Source: an uncultured Legionella sp. (GTDB lineage: Bacteria > Pseudomonadota > Gammaproteobacteria > Legionellales > Legionellaceae). Taken from it: a DNA stretch of 64,000 bases. The stretch spans positions 124,001-188,000 of the forward strand of contig CABHON010000001.1 in NCBI GenBank assembly GCA_902168255.1. The letters are read 5' to 3'. The position numbers and the translations under genes were made by a program. Shown piece after piece: positions 18,701 through 26,432 of the stretch. The notes beneath the pieces are model-generated. The model made no database searches, was not told the origin of the DNA, and worked only from the letters and a program-made list of their open reading frames with translations. Within the stretch, counting starts at the first letter, position 1. Every line of letters begins with the position of its first letter.

Positions 18701-18931
18701 AAGTCGCAAAATCTGTTTTATCGCCTCTTCTTGCGCATCAACGGGTACAGACGGATTAATACGTCCAATCGCTTTCCGCAACCTTTCCAGCAACAGCATA
18801 TCCTCAAAAGACCTACGCTCCGGCGTTATCCCATCCGACGCAACATCAGGCCCATAGATGTACTGAAACCCTTGACGTTCCAAGAGTCTAATCGTAAATT
18901 CTTCAATTGCTGATTCTGTTATTCGGGTCAT
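15710..18931 (-). CDS. hsdR: Type I restriction enzyme, R subunit
   Basis: Motor and nuclease subunit of a type I R-M complex (R2M2S), which translocates and cleaves unmethylated DNA. It has 1073 residues. The N-terminal PD-(D/E)xK nuclease has D143 and E157-L-K159 in LDVVLFVNG...VIELKNP. The SF2 helicase motifs are intact: Walker A WHTQGSGKS (about residue 330), DEAHRTQYG and TGTPIEN. Motif VI region is ARVNRVYKDKTG. A helical C-terminal domain binds the M/S core. AAGG lies 6 bases before ATG 18931, and the gene starts 37 bases after the DUF3644 gene. No lesion is seen, so the enzyme should be active. Confidence 0.95.
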   Translation of the reverse strand: MTRITESAIEEFTIRLLERQGFQYIYGPDVASDGITPERRSFEDMLLLERLRKAIGRINPSVPVDAQEEAIKQILRLNSLDLMASNESFHRMLTEGIRVTHQKNGYSRGDLVWLVDFNEPENNDFVVLNQLTVIENHVNKRLDVVLFVNGLPLVVIELKNPVGENATVQAAFKQLQTYKQIIPSLFVYNGFSIISDGFDARVGTISADYSRFMAWKTADGKAEASTLVGQLEILICGMLNKKTLLDLMRHFIVFERSKKEDKETGIITIQTVKKMAAYHQYYAVNRAVESTLRASGYVRMGINKIQQPPETYNLPGVNSQAIGDKKGGVVWHTQGSGKSLSMVFYTGKIVLAMDNPTVLVITDRNDLDDQLFDTFAVSKQLLRQEPIQAENREQLKNLLKIASGGVIFTTIQKFQPSEGNVYEKLSDRINIIVIADEAHRTQYGFKAKTIDEKDEYGNVIGKKMVYGFAKYMRDALPNATYLGFTGTPIENSDVNTPAVFGNYVDVYDIAQAVGDGATVRIFYESRLAKIALSDEGKQLVKELDEDLAQSDLSETQKAKARWTQLEALIGSAARIKQVAQDIVAHFEQRQEVMNGKAMIVAMSRRIAAELYQAIVALKPEWHSDNLKQGTIKVVMTSASSDGPEISKHHTTKEQRRLLADRMKDAEDPLQLVIVRDMWLTGFDVPALHTLYIDKPMQGHNLMQAIARVNRVYKDKTGGLIVDYLGIASDLKKALSFYSDAGGKGDPAETQENAVQLMLEKLEVVSQMFHGFAYQHYFAADTGKKLSLILAAENHILGLQNGKKRFIDEVTALSQAFSIAIPHDQAMDAKEEVAFFQAVKSRLVKFDSTGLGKTDEEIETAIRQVIDKAVVTEKVIDVFDAAGIKKPDISILSDDFLLEVKNMEHKNIALEVLKKLLNDEIKSRTKKNFVQSKTLMEMLETSIKKYHNKILTAAEVIEELIKLSKEMREMDREPKEMGLSDYEYAFYMAVANNDSARQVMEKDKLRELAVVLYEKVKENASIDWTIKESVKAKLKVIVKRILRQYGYPPDMQLLATETILKQAELMAEELTYNK

Positions 18932-18968
18932 TCGATACCTTATGGATATGATTTACTTTGAAGCACTT

Positions 18969-19949
18969 TTAACAATAAATAGATTTACTGGAAATGCAAT
19001 GTTTTCTTACTTCCTCAACCCACAACTCATACCAAAACCATGTTTTTCCTGCAACCAAAGCTCCATACTGTTTAGAGGGATTTTTAGCATCAAGATTTTT
19101 CCAAAGTTTAGTATGGTAATGCATAGAAAATTTAGTATAGCCCTCACTCTTCATTATTTCTATAATTTCTGTTGGAAAATATTTTTTCTTCTCAGTTTCC
19201 TTTAGAAAAATACGTTCTTTATCTTGGTTGATCCCAATTGCCATTCCCGAATTTTCTTTCACAAACTCAATAACTTTATCTGCCTGACCTTTTCTATTTG
19301 CTGTTTTTGGAACAAAAAATACTCTATAAGCAAATCTTGGATTAGAGAACTCCTCATTAGTTAAAGAGCCATCAAAGTGTATCAAAAAAGCCTGAATATT
19401 TGGGGGTAACCCTTCATAATCTAATAACAACTCCTTTTGCTCTGTGGTGATTTTTGAAAATTGCAAACTAAATGAAAGATGTTTTTCTATACCAAATTTA
19501 TCAGAAAATAGTTGTTTAAAATAAAAATTATAGTTCAAACAACATGCTTGAAATTTAGCGCTTAATAGATCATCAATTTTTGTGGTCATTTGATGCTCGA
19601 TTTCATTGCGTAATTTAATTAAAAATTTTAAATTGTTTGATGTATCTTTATCAATTGGCGACTTATTGTCATCGATACACCTTGTAAGTTCCCAATGTTT
19701 ATATGCACCATATTTAGTTTTATCAAAAATTTTTCTTTTTCCATTTTTTTCAAAATATCTATAATCAATATTTTTTTCTCTATAGTAGGCATGGAATAAA
19801 TAAGTCCATGCAATTATAATTAGCACTATAAATGACTCAGATTTAAAGCTTATATTGGGATTATTAAATATTTGAATTGCTGCTAAAGCTGCCTCACGTG
19901 ATTTTTTCAATAACTCTTTTTTTATGGAGCCTATAATTCTTTTTGCCAC
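18969..19949 (-). CDS. DUF3644 protein with HEPN-like RNxxxH motif, in the hsd operon
   Basis: A 326-residue protein that resembles DUF3644 proteins, often found with restriction systems. The N-terminus (KKSREAALAAIQIFNNP..., FIVLIIIAWTYLFHAYY) and KFLIKLRNEIEHQM (about residue 115) match the family. RNEIEH fits the HEPN consensus R-N-x3-H, the active site of many toxin ribonucleases. The C-terminal half is unassigned. It starts at GTG 19949, whose first base is the last base of the hsdS stop (TAGTG), so translation is coupled to hsdS. hsdR follows after 37 bases. A defence-accessory or RNase role is inferred. Confidence 0.75.
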   Translation of the reverse strand: MAKRIIGSIKKELLKKSREAALAAIQIFNNPNISFKSESFIVLIIIAWTYLFHAYYREKNIDYRYFEKNGKRKIFDKTKYGAYKHWELTRCIDDNKSPIDKDTSNNLKFLIKLRNEIEHQMTTKIDDLLSAKFQACCLNYNFYFKQLFSDKFGIEKHLSFSLQFSKITTEQKELLLDYEGLPPNIQAFLIHFDGSLTNEEFSNPRFAYRVFFVPKTANRKGQADKVIEFVKENSGMAIGINQDKERIFLKETEKKKYFPTEIIEIMKSEGYTKFSMHYHTKLWKNLDAKNPSKQYGALVAGKTWFWYELWVEEVRKHCISSKSIYC

Positions 19950-21100
19950 TATATCTTTATTTCTCCACTCATTAATTTTGGCAGAAGAATATCTCTAAGC
20001 TTTCTAAAGTTTTCAATTTGTCGAAAATTTTTATCTATTTTTTTGACGATGGCATCAGATATTTTATTAAATTCCAATATTTTTTCTTCGCTCGGAAAAT
20101 ATAATTCATAATTCATCAAGTGATCTATATTTACCCGTTGTCGTCCACTCGAACCTTCAAGGCAACCTTCAGCGTAACCTCGAAAATCATCATTTCTAGC
20201 CAGGGTATACGCTAGAAATGGATGATACTTTTCTTTTGAGCGCATGACAATAAATTCTGTTGAACCCCATCCTATTTGCTCATCTTGCAAAAAGGTTACA
20301 AAAGAGGCTTTTCCATTTTCCAAACAAGGTGTTATTCTAGCAAGCAATGTATCTCCATTAATAAATTTTGTTCCGGAAGTAAATTTTCGTTCATACCAAT
20401 CGTCTGGATGAAACACAGAAGTGCAAATATTAGCCATTTCCAAATAAGGCGCATTTGTTCCTTTTGATAACTTCCGTTTAGGATTAAACTCAACAAAATC
20501 TGTAATTTTACAGATGAATTTCCCGTTTAATACAAACCACTCCCTAAACAACGTCTCAGCCATAGCCTCTAGCGTTTTGTTCTGGCGATGTAAAAGATCG
20601 ATTTTGTCATCAAGACTGGAAAGAATTTCGGCGATGGCTTTTTGTTCGGGGAGGAGCGGTAGAAGTATATCGATTATTTTTACTCTTTCTCTTCCCAGTT
20701 CAATTTGTCCAGTTGAACCTTCTGCAAAACTCTCAATTTCATCTTCTCGAGCTCTTAAGTTGTAAAAAATAAAGGTGGGATCTGCCAACGCCTTATTTAT
20801 GCGAACAATTGTTACATGGCTATCAACAGTAGCCTTAATATTATGATGAAATTTGGCTACTCTTCCAGCCGTACCGATACCAGTTGAGTTAATTAATATA
20901 TCATCAGCCTGCAGAATTTTTTCGGCAGTAATTGATTTTGTTTTATCAGTGTATTTCGCAAGCATTAAATCAATGCGCCCATTTCTTATACACTTTTGGT
21001 TAATAATCAAATCACCGTTTTTTTCAACGTAACGTGGAGAAAAACCTCGATTCACATATTTGGTTATTTCACCTAAACTAGATTTCGTCCACTCACTCAT
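19949..21100 (-). CDS. hsdS: Type I restriction enzyme, S (specificity) subunit
   Basis: DNA-recognition subunit with two target-recognition domains separated by conserved helices. TRD1 spans about residues 1-150. The central spacer helix is LLPEQKAIAEILSSLDDKI...LHRQNKTLEAMAETLFREWF (about 152-195). TRD2 spans about 200-340, and the distal helix ends NFRKLRDILLPKLMSGEI. It has 383 residues, normal for the family. Recognition sequence cannot be read from the sequence. It is separated from its hsdM partner by 2 kb holding an inverted repeat and a divergent AbiE pair, so it must use its own promoter or depend on read-through. Confidence 0.93.
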   Translation of the reverse strand: MSEWTKSSLGEITKYVNRGFSPRYVEKNGDLIINQKCIRNGRIDLMLAKYTDKTKSITAEKILQADDILINSTGIGTAGRVAKFHHNIKATVDSHVTIVRINKALADPTFIFYNLRAREDEIESFAEGSTGQIELGRERVKIIDILLPLLPEQKAIAEILSSLDDKIDLLHRQNKTLEAMAETLFREWFVLNGKFICKITDFVEFNPKRKLSKGTNAPYLEMANICTSVFHPDDWYERKFTSGTKFINGDTLLARITPCLENGKASFVTFLQDEQIGWGSTEFIVMRSKEKYHPFLAYTLARNDDFRGYAEGCLEGSSGRQRVNIDHLMNYELYFPSEEKILEFNKISDAIVKKIDKNFRQIENFRKLRDILLPKLMSGEIKI

Positions 21101-21147
21101 CTCTCACCTCCATTTCTTTTACATCCCCAATCTCCAACCACCCACGG

Positions 21148-21301
21148 CGTCATTGCGAGGAGCGATATGGCGGAGCAAAGCGTAGCCATAAAGCGACGTG
21201 GCAATCCAGAAAAAAATCTAAAATTCAAAGATCGATGCCTGGATTGCCACGTCGTGCTGTCCTTCCGCGATGCTACAGGCCAACACTCCTCGCAATGACG
21301 G
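21148..21301. repeat. Large palindromic repeat upstream of hsdS
   Basis: Outer arms CGTCATTGCGAGGAG and its exact complement lie at 21148-21162 and near 21287-21301. Inner arms CGTGGCAATCCAG and CTGGATTGCCACG lie at 21199-21211 and 21239-21251. The CATTGCGAGGAG...GGCAATCC theme matches a family of palindromic repeats widespread in proteobacterial genomes that often translate to spurious peptides. This is a mobile or formerly mobile non-coding element. Confidence 0.8.
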
Positions 21302-21595
21302 GGTAAACGGGTAATACGTGCTTGGAAATGATTCAATCCTGCTTTATTTTTAATTCCCTCGAATTCGGGGGAATTAAAATCAGCGTTGGGCTGGTTCAAA
21401 AAATTCGAAAACCGAAAATCATTGCCAGAACGGCTTCCTTGTTCTTGTCTTCTGAAGCAACGGGGCAAATAGGTATTATATGCTTTTATCATGATTTGCT
21501 TATTATACGGTGTTTTTTATCGCGGACAAAGTGATTATTTACTCACATCTTTCTGGACAATTGCATCTGATACATTTATTTACTTTCACCTATAT

Positions 21596-21665
21596 TTATA
21601 TGTCCCAAATTGACGCTTTATAAAGATGTGTTATAATTAATTATATGTCCTAAATTGACGCTTTA
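21596..21665 (+). promoter_or_regulatory. abiE promoter flanked by two 25-bp direct repeats (operators)
   Basis: Two copies of TTATATGTCC[C/T]AAATTGACG-CTTTA lie at 21596-21620 and 21641-21665, differing at one base. The first copy supplies a -35 box TTGACG (21610-21615). After a 16-base spacer comes a perfect -10 TATAAT (21632-21637). Transcription would start near 21644 inside the second copy, which ends three bases before the antitoxin ATG. AbiEi-type antitoxins repress their own promoters, so these are likely their binding sites. The leader is about 25 bases and lacks a ribosome site. Confidence 0.75.
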
Positions 21666-21668
21666 ATT

Positions 21669-22097
21669 ATGAGAGTAAAATATCAAGACAGCATAGAATT
21701 TAAAATGATCAATCGTATAAAATTGCTACGAGGTACTGTAGTATTGCGCAAAGATTTTAATGATATAGGTTCTTATCGCCAAACGAGTCGAGTTTTTAAA
21801 CAATTGGTATTAGAAGGTAAGTTAGTCAAAATTAGCACGGGTGTTTATGCTAAAGCTTACACATCAAAATACACGGATATTCCACTGATTAAAAATGGCA
21901 CTGATTCTGCTTTGAGAGAAGCATTAAAACGTCTTGGTGTTAAATATGAATTAGGTAGTGCAGAAAGAGATTATAATGAAGGAAAAACAACCCAAGTCCC
22001 TGTTACAAACATCGTTAGATTGAAAAGTCGTTGTCGTCGACATTTTGCTTACAGAAATAACTCACTCATATTTGAAAAACAAATCAATGCTAAATAA
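21669..22097 (+). CDS. AbiEi-like type IV antitoxin (DUF6088 family)
   Basis: Antitoxin and autorepressor partner of the downstream AbiEii-type toxin. The 142 residues begin with a winged-helix region (GTVVLRKDFNDIGSYRQTSRVFKQLVLEGKLVKISTGVYAK), the usual N-terminus of AbiEi/DUF6088 proteins. A short C-terminal part follows (ALREALKRLGVKYELG, TTQVPVTNIVRLKSRC). It is shorter than classical AbiEi (about 195 residues) but normal for DUF6088. Its last 11 bases overlap the toxin start, as in a coupled toxin-antitoxin operon. The gene reads against the surrounding hsd genes. Confidence 0.82.
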   Translation: MRVKYQDSIEFKMINRIKLLRGTVVLRKDFNDIGSYRQTSRVFKQLVLEGKLVKISTGVYAKAYTSKYTDIPLIKNGTDSALREALKRLGVKYELGSAERDYNEGKTTQVPVTNIVRLKSRCRRHFAYRNNSLIFEKQINAK

Positions 22098-23034
22098 TAA
22101 AGAACTCAGAGAACTCATATCAGCTACACAGCAGAATATTAATTTACGTGAAGCTGCGATTGAAAAAGATTACTATGTGACACAAATTATTCATGCCATT
22201 TCCGGGTTGGAAAATGAGTACTTTAAGTTAATATTTTGTGGGGGAACCTGTTTGGCGAAGGCGCACAAAATTATTAGTCGCATGTCAGAAGACATCGACT
22301 TTAAAATTCAAATAACACAAGATCTTTCCAACTGGAGTAAAACTCGCTTTTTAAAAGAACTTAAGGCATTTAGAGCTTATATTCAATCACAATTGATTTT
22401 TTCTGGTATAACTGCCAAAGATCCAATTGTGCGCAATGAAGGACAATATTTTAAAATTGAGCTTGACTATCCTTCTGTTTTTCCTCACGAGAAAGCGTTA
22501 AGACCAGATATTTTATTGGAGTTTACATTATCCGACATTTATCTTTCAACGACGAATTTATTAATTCGTACATTAATTGAAGACAATTTAAATGATGTTA
22601 CCATATCCTCATCAAATGAAACTTGTTGTATATCAATTACTGAAACAGCCGTTGAAAAGTGGGTAGGCTTGACTCGACGTATCATTGCTATTGACCGTGG
22701 CTATCACAAGGATGACAAAACGCTGATTCGCCATGTTTACGATCTATATGTTATTAAGCAAGCAAATAAAATAAATACTGATTTTTTTGAACTAGCCAAT
22801 ACAGTAATTCTCAATGACGCGAATCAATTTAAAAATCAACACCCAGAATACTTCACCGATTTTAACGCTGAGATACAACAATCAATAACAATTTTAAAAA
22901 ATAATTCTCTGTGGAAAGAACGATATGAAGAATTCATTGAAACGATGATTTATGATCATTCTAGTGTTCCAGTGTATGATCTTGCTATTGAAAACATAGA
23001 GAATATTAAGCTTTCAGTAACGAGTCACCTTTAA
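22087..23034 (+). CDS. abiEii: AbiEii/AbiGii-family nucleotidyltransferase toxin
   Basis: Type IV TA toxin. AbiEii-like proteins are GTP-binding or tRNA-targeting nucleotidyltransferases that cause reversible growth arrest and phage abortive infection. The 315-residue product starts at ATG 22087 (MLNNKELRELI). The signature FCGGTCLAKAHKIISRMSED-IDF (GG-[ST] and SxDxD, about residues 50-72) gives the metal-binding acidic residues. KWVGLTRR and the HVYDLYVI segment (motif IV region) follow. An upstream frame extension lies inside the antitoxin and is rejected. It ends 10 bases before the shared terminator with hsdM. Confidence 0.9.
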   Translation: MLNNKELRELISATQQNINLREAAIEKDYYVTQIIHAISGLENEYFKLIFCGGTCLAKAHKIISRMSEDIDFKIQITQDLSNWSKTRFLKELKAFRAYIQSQLIFSGITAKDPIVRNEGQYFKIELDYPSVFPHEKALRPDILLEFTLSDIYLSTTNLLIRTLIEDNLNDVTISSSNETCCISITETAVEKWVGLTRRIIAIDRGYHKDDKTLIRHVYDLYVIKQANKINTDFFELANTVILNDANQFKNQHPEYFTDFNAEIQQSITILKNNSLWKERYEEFIETMIYDHSSVPVYDLAIENIENIKLSVTSHL

Positions 23035-23044
23035 AAATAAAGTT

Positions 23045-23068
23045 AAACCCCTCAAATTCGAGGGGTTT
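23045..23068. terminator. Bidirectional terminator between abiEii and hsdM
   Basis: Perfect 9-bp stem AAACCCCTC/GAGGGGTTT (23045-23053 and 23060-23068) with loop AAATTC. It overlaps the hsdM stop codon (TAA at 23067-23069). T-rich tails lie on both sides, serving the two convergent genes. Because it closes hsdM transcription, hsdS beyond it is unlikely to be expressed from the hsdM promoter. Confidence 0.75.
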
Positions 23069-24587
23069 ATATTTCGATCCTCGCCAAGTTCTCCAATATC
23101 CGTTTATTCAACGCTTCTTCTTCCTGCAATTGCGCTTCGAATTCTGCTTTAAGACTCATGAAGCGTTCTTTAAAATTAAAATCGTCTTCTTCATCGGGAA
23201 GGCCGACGTATCGCCCTGGGGTTAAGACATAATCTAATTCTTTTACACGTTCAAGAGATGTAGAGTTACAAAAACCTTTGATGTCTTGATAATTGCCCTT
23301 TTCTTGGCGCCATTCATGGTAGGTGGTGGTGATTTTTTGAATGTCTTCAGGAGAAAGTTCTCGTGTGCGGCGATTAATAAGATGCCCCTCATTGCGTGCA
23401 TCAATGAAAAGAATTTCACGAGTTCGTGTACGCTTATGGCGCGAGAGAAACCAGAGACAAGCGGGAATTTGGGTGTTGAGAAAAAGTTTGGCTGGAAGAT
23501 TCACGATGCAATCAACAAGGCCTGCTTCAATCAATGCTTTGCGAATTTCTCCTTCACCGGAACTTTTAGACGTAAGAGAACCCTTTGCTAACACAAAACC
23601 TGCCACACCACTTGGACTTAAGTGGTAAATAAAATGTTGTATCCACGCATAATTAGCATTTCCGGTAGGCGGCGTGCCATACTGCCATCGACCATCTTTT
23701 CGCAGTAAATCACCTGACCAGTCACTGTCATTGAAAGGTGGATTGGCGATAACAAAATCAGCTTTCAAATCTTTATGTGAATCGTTTAAGAAAGAGCCTT
23801 CATTGTTCCATTTGAGTTGAGAACTATCGATGCCACGAATGGCAAGATTCATTCTGGCTAGTCGCCAAGTTGTATGGTTACTTTCTTGGCCATAAATAGA
23901 AATATCATTGATTTTCCCTTGATGACTTTGAACAAATTTTTCAGATTGTACAAACATACCACCGGAACCACAGCATGGATCAAAAACGCGACCTTTGTAG
24001 GGCTCCAGCATTTCGACCAATAATTCAACAACACTACGCGGCGTATAGAATTGACCACCCTTTTTACCTTCAGCAAGGGCAAATTCACCTAAGAAATATT
24101 CAAACACATGTCCAAGAACATCTGCACTACGTGCTTTAGCATCGCCTAATGCAACATTGCTAATCAAATCGATTAATCCACCCAGACTCGCCAAATCAAG
24201 ATTACCACGTGCGTATACTTTAGGAAGCACATCGGTTAGCGATGGATTTTCTTTTTCAATCGCATCCATGGCATTATCCACATCTTTACCAATCGTGGGA
24301 AGTTTTGCTTTTGACTGTAAATAAGCCCAACGAGCTATTTCTGGAACAAAAAACACATTCTCCGCTTTGTATTCGTCTTTATCTTCTGGATCAGCGCCAG
24401 CATATTCCCCTTGATTACTTTTTAGTTTTCCATATAAAACCTCAAAAGCATCTGAAATATATTTAAGAAATATTAATCCTAATACCACATGCTTATATTC
24501 TGCTGCATCAATATTTTTTCTGAGTTTATCAGCTGCTTTCCAAAGCTGCTTTTCAATGGGTTCGTTTGAAGTGTTTTCTTTGGCCAT
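23067..24587 (-). CDS. hsdM: Type I restriction-modification system, M subunit (N6-adenine methyltransferase)
   Basis: Methylates adenine within the site chosen by HsdS and forms the M2S core. It has 506 residues. The N-terminal helical domain ([20 protein letters not shown]) leads into [26 protein letters not shown] motif I is [11 protein letters not shown] (about residue 203) and the catalytic motif IV is NPPF within [12 protein letters not shown] (about residue 280). A C-terminal coiled region ends the protein. Intact, and divergent from the small unknown gene at 24668. The unusual feature is separation from hsdS by a TA module transcribed the other way. Confidence 0.95.
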   Translation of the reverse strand: MAKENTSNEPIEKQLWKAADKLRKNIDAAEYKHVVLGLIFLKYISDAFEVLYGKLKSNQGEYAGADPEDKDEYKAENVFFVPEIARWAYLQSKAKLPTIGKDVDNAMDAIEKENPSLTDVLPKVYARGNLDLASLGGLIDLISNVALGDAKARSADVLGHVFEYFLGEFALAEGKKGGQFYTPRSVVELLVEMLEPYKGRVFDPCCGSGGMFVQSEKFVQSHQGKINDISIYGQESNHTTWRLARMNLAIRGIDSSQLKWNNEGSFLNDSHKDLKADFVIANPPFNDSDWSGDLLRKDGRWQYGTPPTGNANYAWIQHFIYHLSPSGVAGFVLAKGSLTSKSSGEGEIRKALIEAGLVDCIVNLPAKLFLNTQIPACLWFLSRHKRTRTREILFIDARNEGHLINRRTRELSPEDIQKITTTYHEWRQEKGNYQDIKGFCNSTSLERVKELDYVLTPGRYVGLPDEEDDFNFKERFMSLKAEFEAQLQEEEALNKRILENLARIEI

Positions 24588-24667
24588 GATATTTTTCTAT
24601 ATATAATATCCTGTTATTGTACTGTATCTACTAGTAAACTTGAAGAATTAACTCGAAGAAACATCAC

Positions 24668-25042
24668 ATGAGTAAAAGCAGACAATCAGAAATGATTATT
24701 TATCAGAATGAAAATTACATACAAAGGTTATTTAACGACTCTCCAAGACTTTATCTTTCAAGAATAATAAACTGCTATTTTCACGAAATATGTTTTTTTC
24801 AAAAAAATACAAGCAGGGTATCATCAACTACATGTAAAATAGTAAATCAGCTTATAAAACATTCAAAATCAGATAATTCACGTAATAATAAAATATTATT
24901 TCACATTGCAATTAATGCCAGTGTAATAACAAGTTTTATACAAAATTATTTGGCCAAAAATAAAAGCACATCATCTTTTTATTGGCGAAATTCACTTAAA
25001 TTATCAGATATAGTATTTCAATATCGCATAATCAATATTTAG
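24668..25042 (+). CDS. Hypothetical 124-residue protein
   Basis: Not recognised. The AT-rich open frame starts MSKSRQSEMIIYQNENYIQRLF and ends IVFQYRIINI. It is soluble in appearance and rich in Asn, Ser, Lys and Ile, with Cys-containing RIINCYFHEICFFQKN. No clear ribosome-binding site is seen. It lies 80 bases from hsdM, transcribed away from it. It may be a degenerate accessory gene or not coding at all. Confidence 0.35.
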   Translation: MSKSRQSEMIIYQNENYIQRLFNDSPRLYLSRIINCYFHEICFFQKNTSRVSSTTCKIVNQLIKHSKSDNSRNNKILFHIAINASVITSFIQNYLAKNKSTSSFYWRNSLKLSDIVFQYRIINI

Positions 25043-25421
25043 ATCAGGCTATAAGTTTATCAAAAATTTTATCTATCTTAAATTTAACGTGAAAGAATAA
25101 TTGCCTTATATACAAAGGCTGTTAATTTTTATGAGTTACCAAAAATGTGCAGAAAATATTTTGATATTGAGCAACGAGTTAATATAGACTCTTCCAGCAT
25201 TGAAAAGAAAATAAAAAATTGTTTATACGTGAGCATGGTGGTATGAGAAAAGTGTTGATTTTTTTGCAAAAAAGTCTCGTGGCTCCACTGTTACAATGCA
25301 AGATAAAAATAATGGGTATCATCGAAAAAATGAGAGTTATACTATAATTTCATAGTCATTAAATCCAAGTAGTTACAAAAGCTATTTATATTTACAATAC
25401 ATCTATTTTCGGCTCTAGAGG
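25043..25421. other. Gene-free stretch, possibly a decayed gene
   Basis: 379 bases without an intact gene. A 33-codon frame from 25145 (MCRKYFDIEQRVNIDSSS) ends at 25246. A second frame to about 25360 reads KKSRGSTVTMQDKNNGYHRK to a stop. Together they look like fragments of one frameshifted reading frame, but I cannot name the family. Confidence 0.3.
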
Positions 25422-26081
25422 CTAAAACACCAAAATGATTTGAATAATAACACCTAAAATTTTATCATGCGCATTTAAGATGGTTCGTTCAAATTTTGGA
25501 TTAGCGGCGATTAAATAATGCACACCGTTGCTGATAATCAATTGTCGAGGTTGAGGGCCTGGAATATGTTCGAGTTGCATTAATATAAAATCACCATCTT
25601 TGGTTTTTCTGTCCATGTCGACAAAAATAATACTTCCTGCAGGAATTCGTGGAAACATCGCTTCGCTATCTATTTTTATAGCAAATGTTTTGTTGCTAGA
25701 TGGGGTGAAACACGGAATCCTTTGCAAGGGAGTGCGGTAAGGGTTATTGAGATCTTCCAGGGTGTAAAAAGGAATATCTTTAAACATCAGATCAGGTGGG
25801 TTGGTTCCTAATGCTCCTGATTCTCGAATCATGTTACCTTTTCCGAAACAAAGCCACTCTACACTAATATTAAGCTTCTCTGCTAAAAAATAGATTTTTT
25901 TAGCAGGAGGAACAGTTTCACCATTGAGCCATTTTCCTGCTCCTCGATGACTTAGTCCCATCATCTCAGCTAAAAGTTTAATTCTTCCTTTATTTTTAGG
26001 TGGAAAGCCTGCTTTATCTAAAGCGTCATTCAGGCGTTTGCTAAAGTCCTTATCTACACGTAGAGATTTTTGTACTGGCAT
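25422..26081 (-). CDS. CI-like repressor, Xre HTH plus S24 domain lacking the catalytic Ser
   Basis: A 219-residue transcriptional repressor of the phage CI/LexA-fold type. Residues 12-75 form an Xre-type HTH (AEMMGLSHRGAGKWLNGETVPPAKKIYFLAEKLNISVEWL). The C-terminal S24 fold carries KIDSEAMFPRIPAGSIIFVD (about 137-156), where active family members have GDSM-P. The nucleophile position is Ala (SEAM), and the general-base Lys is not evident. It should therefore bind DNA without RecA-stimulated self-cleavage. A dyad TTGAA-N5-TTCAA lies 20 bases upstream and is probably its operator. Likely the regulator of a mobile element that included this region. Confidence 0.82.
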   Translation of the reverse strand: MPVQKSLRVDKDFSKRLNDALDKAGFPPKNKGRIKLLAEMMGLSHRGAGKWLNGETVPPAKKIYFLAEKLNISVEWLCFGKGNMIRESGALGTNPPDLMFKDIPFYTLEDLNNPYRTPLQRIPCFTPSSNKTFAIKIDSEAMFPRIPAGSIIFVDMDRKTKDGDFILMQLEHIPGPQPRQLIISNGVHYLIAANPKFERTILNAHDKILGVIIQIILVF

Positions 26082-26432
26082 AGGATAAAAATGATATGAA
26101 TTGAAATTAGTTCAAATATGCACTAGGGTAACGCGAGATGTTGAGGCAAAATAATTTTTTGATGTAAGATTGATTTATAATTCCGAAAACAAGATTTTAT
26201 TTGAAATAATTCTATTTTAAAATTGAAAACTTCTTTAAAAAAAGAATTTAGAGAACTAATTCTCATTATTCCAGCATGAAACTAAGAGATGACCTGTAAG
26301 TTTTATTTTCTCTTTAGTATAATAAAATATCTAAACATATTGAGACAACCATCATGCACTTTCAAAACAGCGTAGCTGTTGATAGATTTAATTATTGATG
26401 GTGGCCTACAGCCATTCAACAGGAGTAATTGT
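26082..26432. other. Gene-free stretch upstream of the CI-like repressor and GST
   Basis: 351 bases separating two divergent genes. It contains the dyad at 26101-26115 and a strong ribosome site (AGGAG at 26421-26425) for the GST gene. I see no other gene or repeat. Confidence 0.5.
26101..26115. promoter_or_regulatory. Dyad TTGAAATTAGTTCAA, candidate operator of the CI-like repressor
   Basis: Perfect 5-bp half-sites TTGAA/TTCAA around a 5-base spacer, 20 bases upstream of the repressor start at 26081. The position suits autoregulation. A single site only; no tandem operators are visible. Confidence 0.45.

Larger units (their letters stand above)
21101..21668. other. Gene-free stretch between hsdS and abiE
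   Basis: 568 bases with no supported gene. It holds the large inverted repeat 21148-21301, and then two related segments near 21299 and 21460 (CGGGGTAAACGGGTAATA and CGGGGCAAATAGGTATTA), which look like an old direct duplication. The abiE promoter region completes it. An open frame of 131 codons on the minus strand here is a by-product of the repeat. Confidence 0.55.

Noticed and set aside
21097-21492. A 131-codon open frame on the minus strand before hsdS
   Set aside because: It is produced by the large palindromic repeat and has no ribosome site or family.
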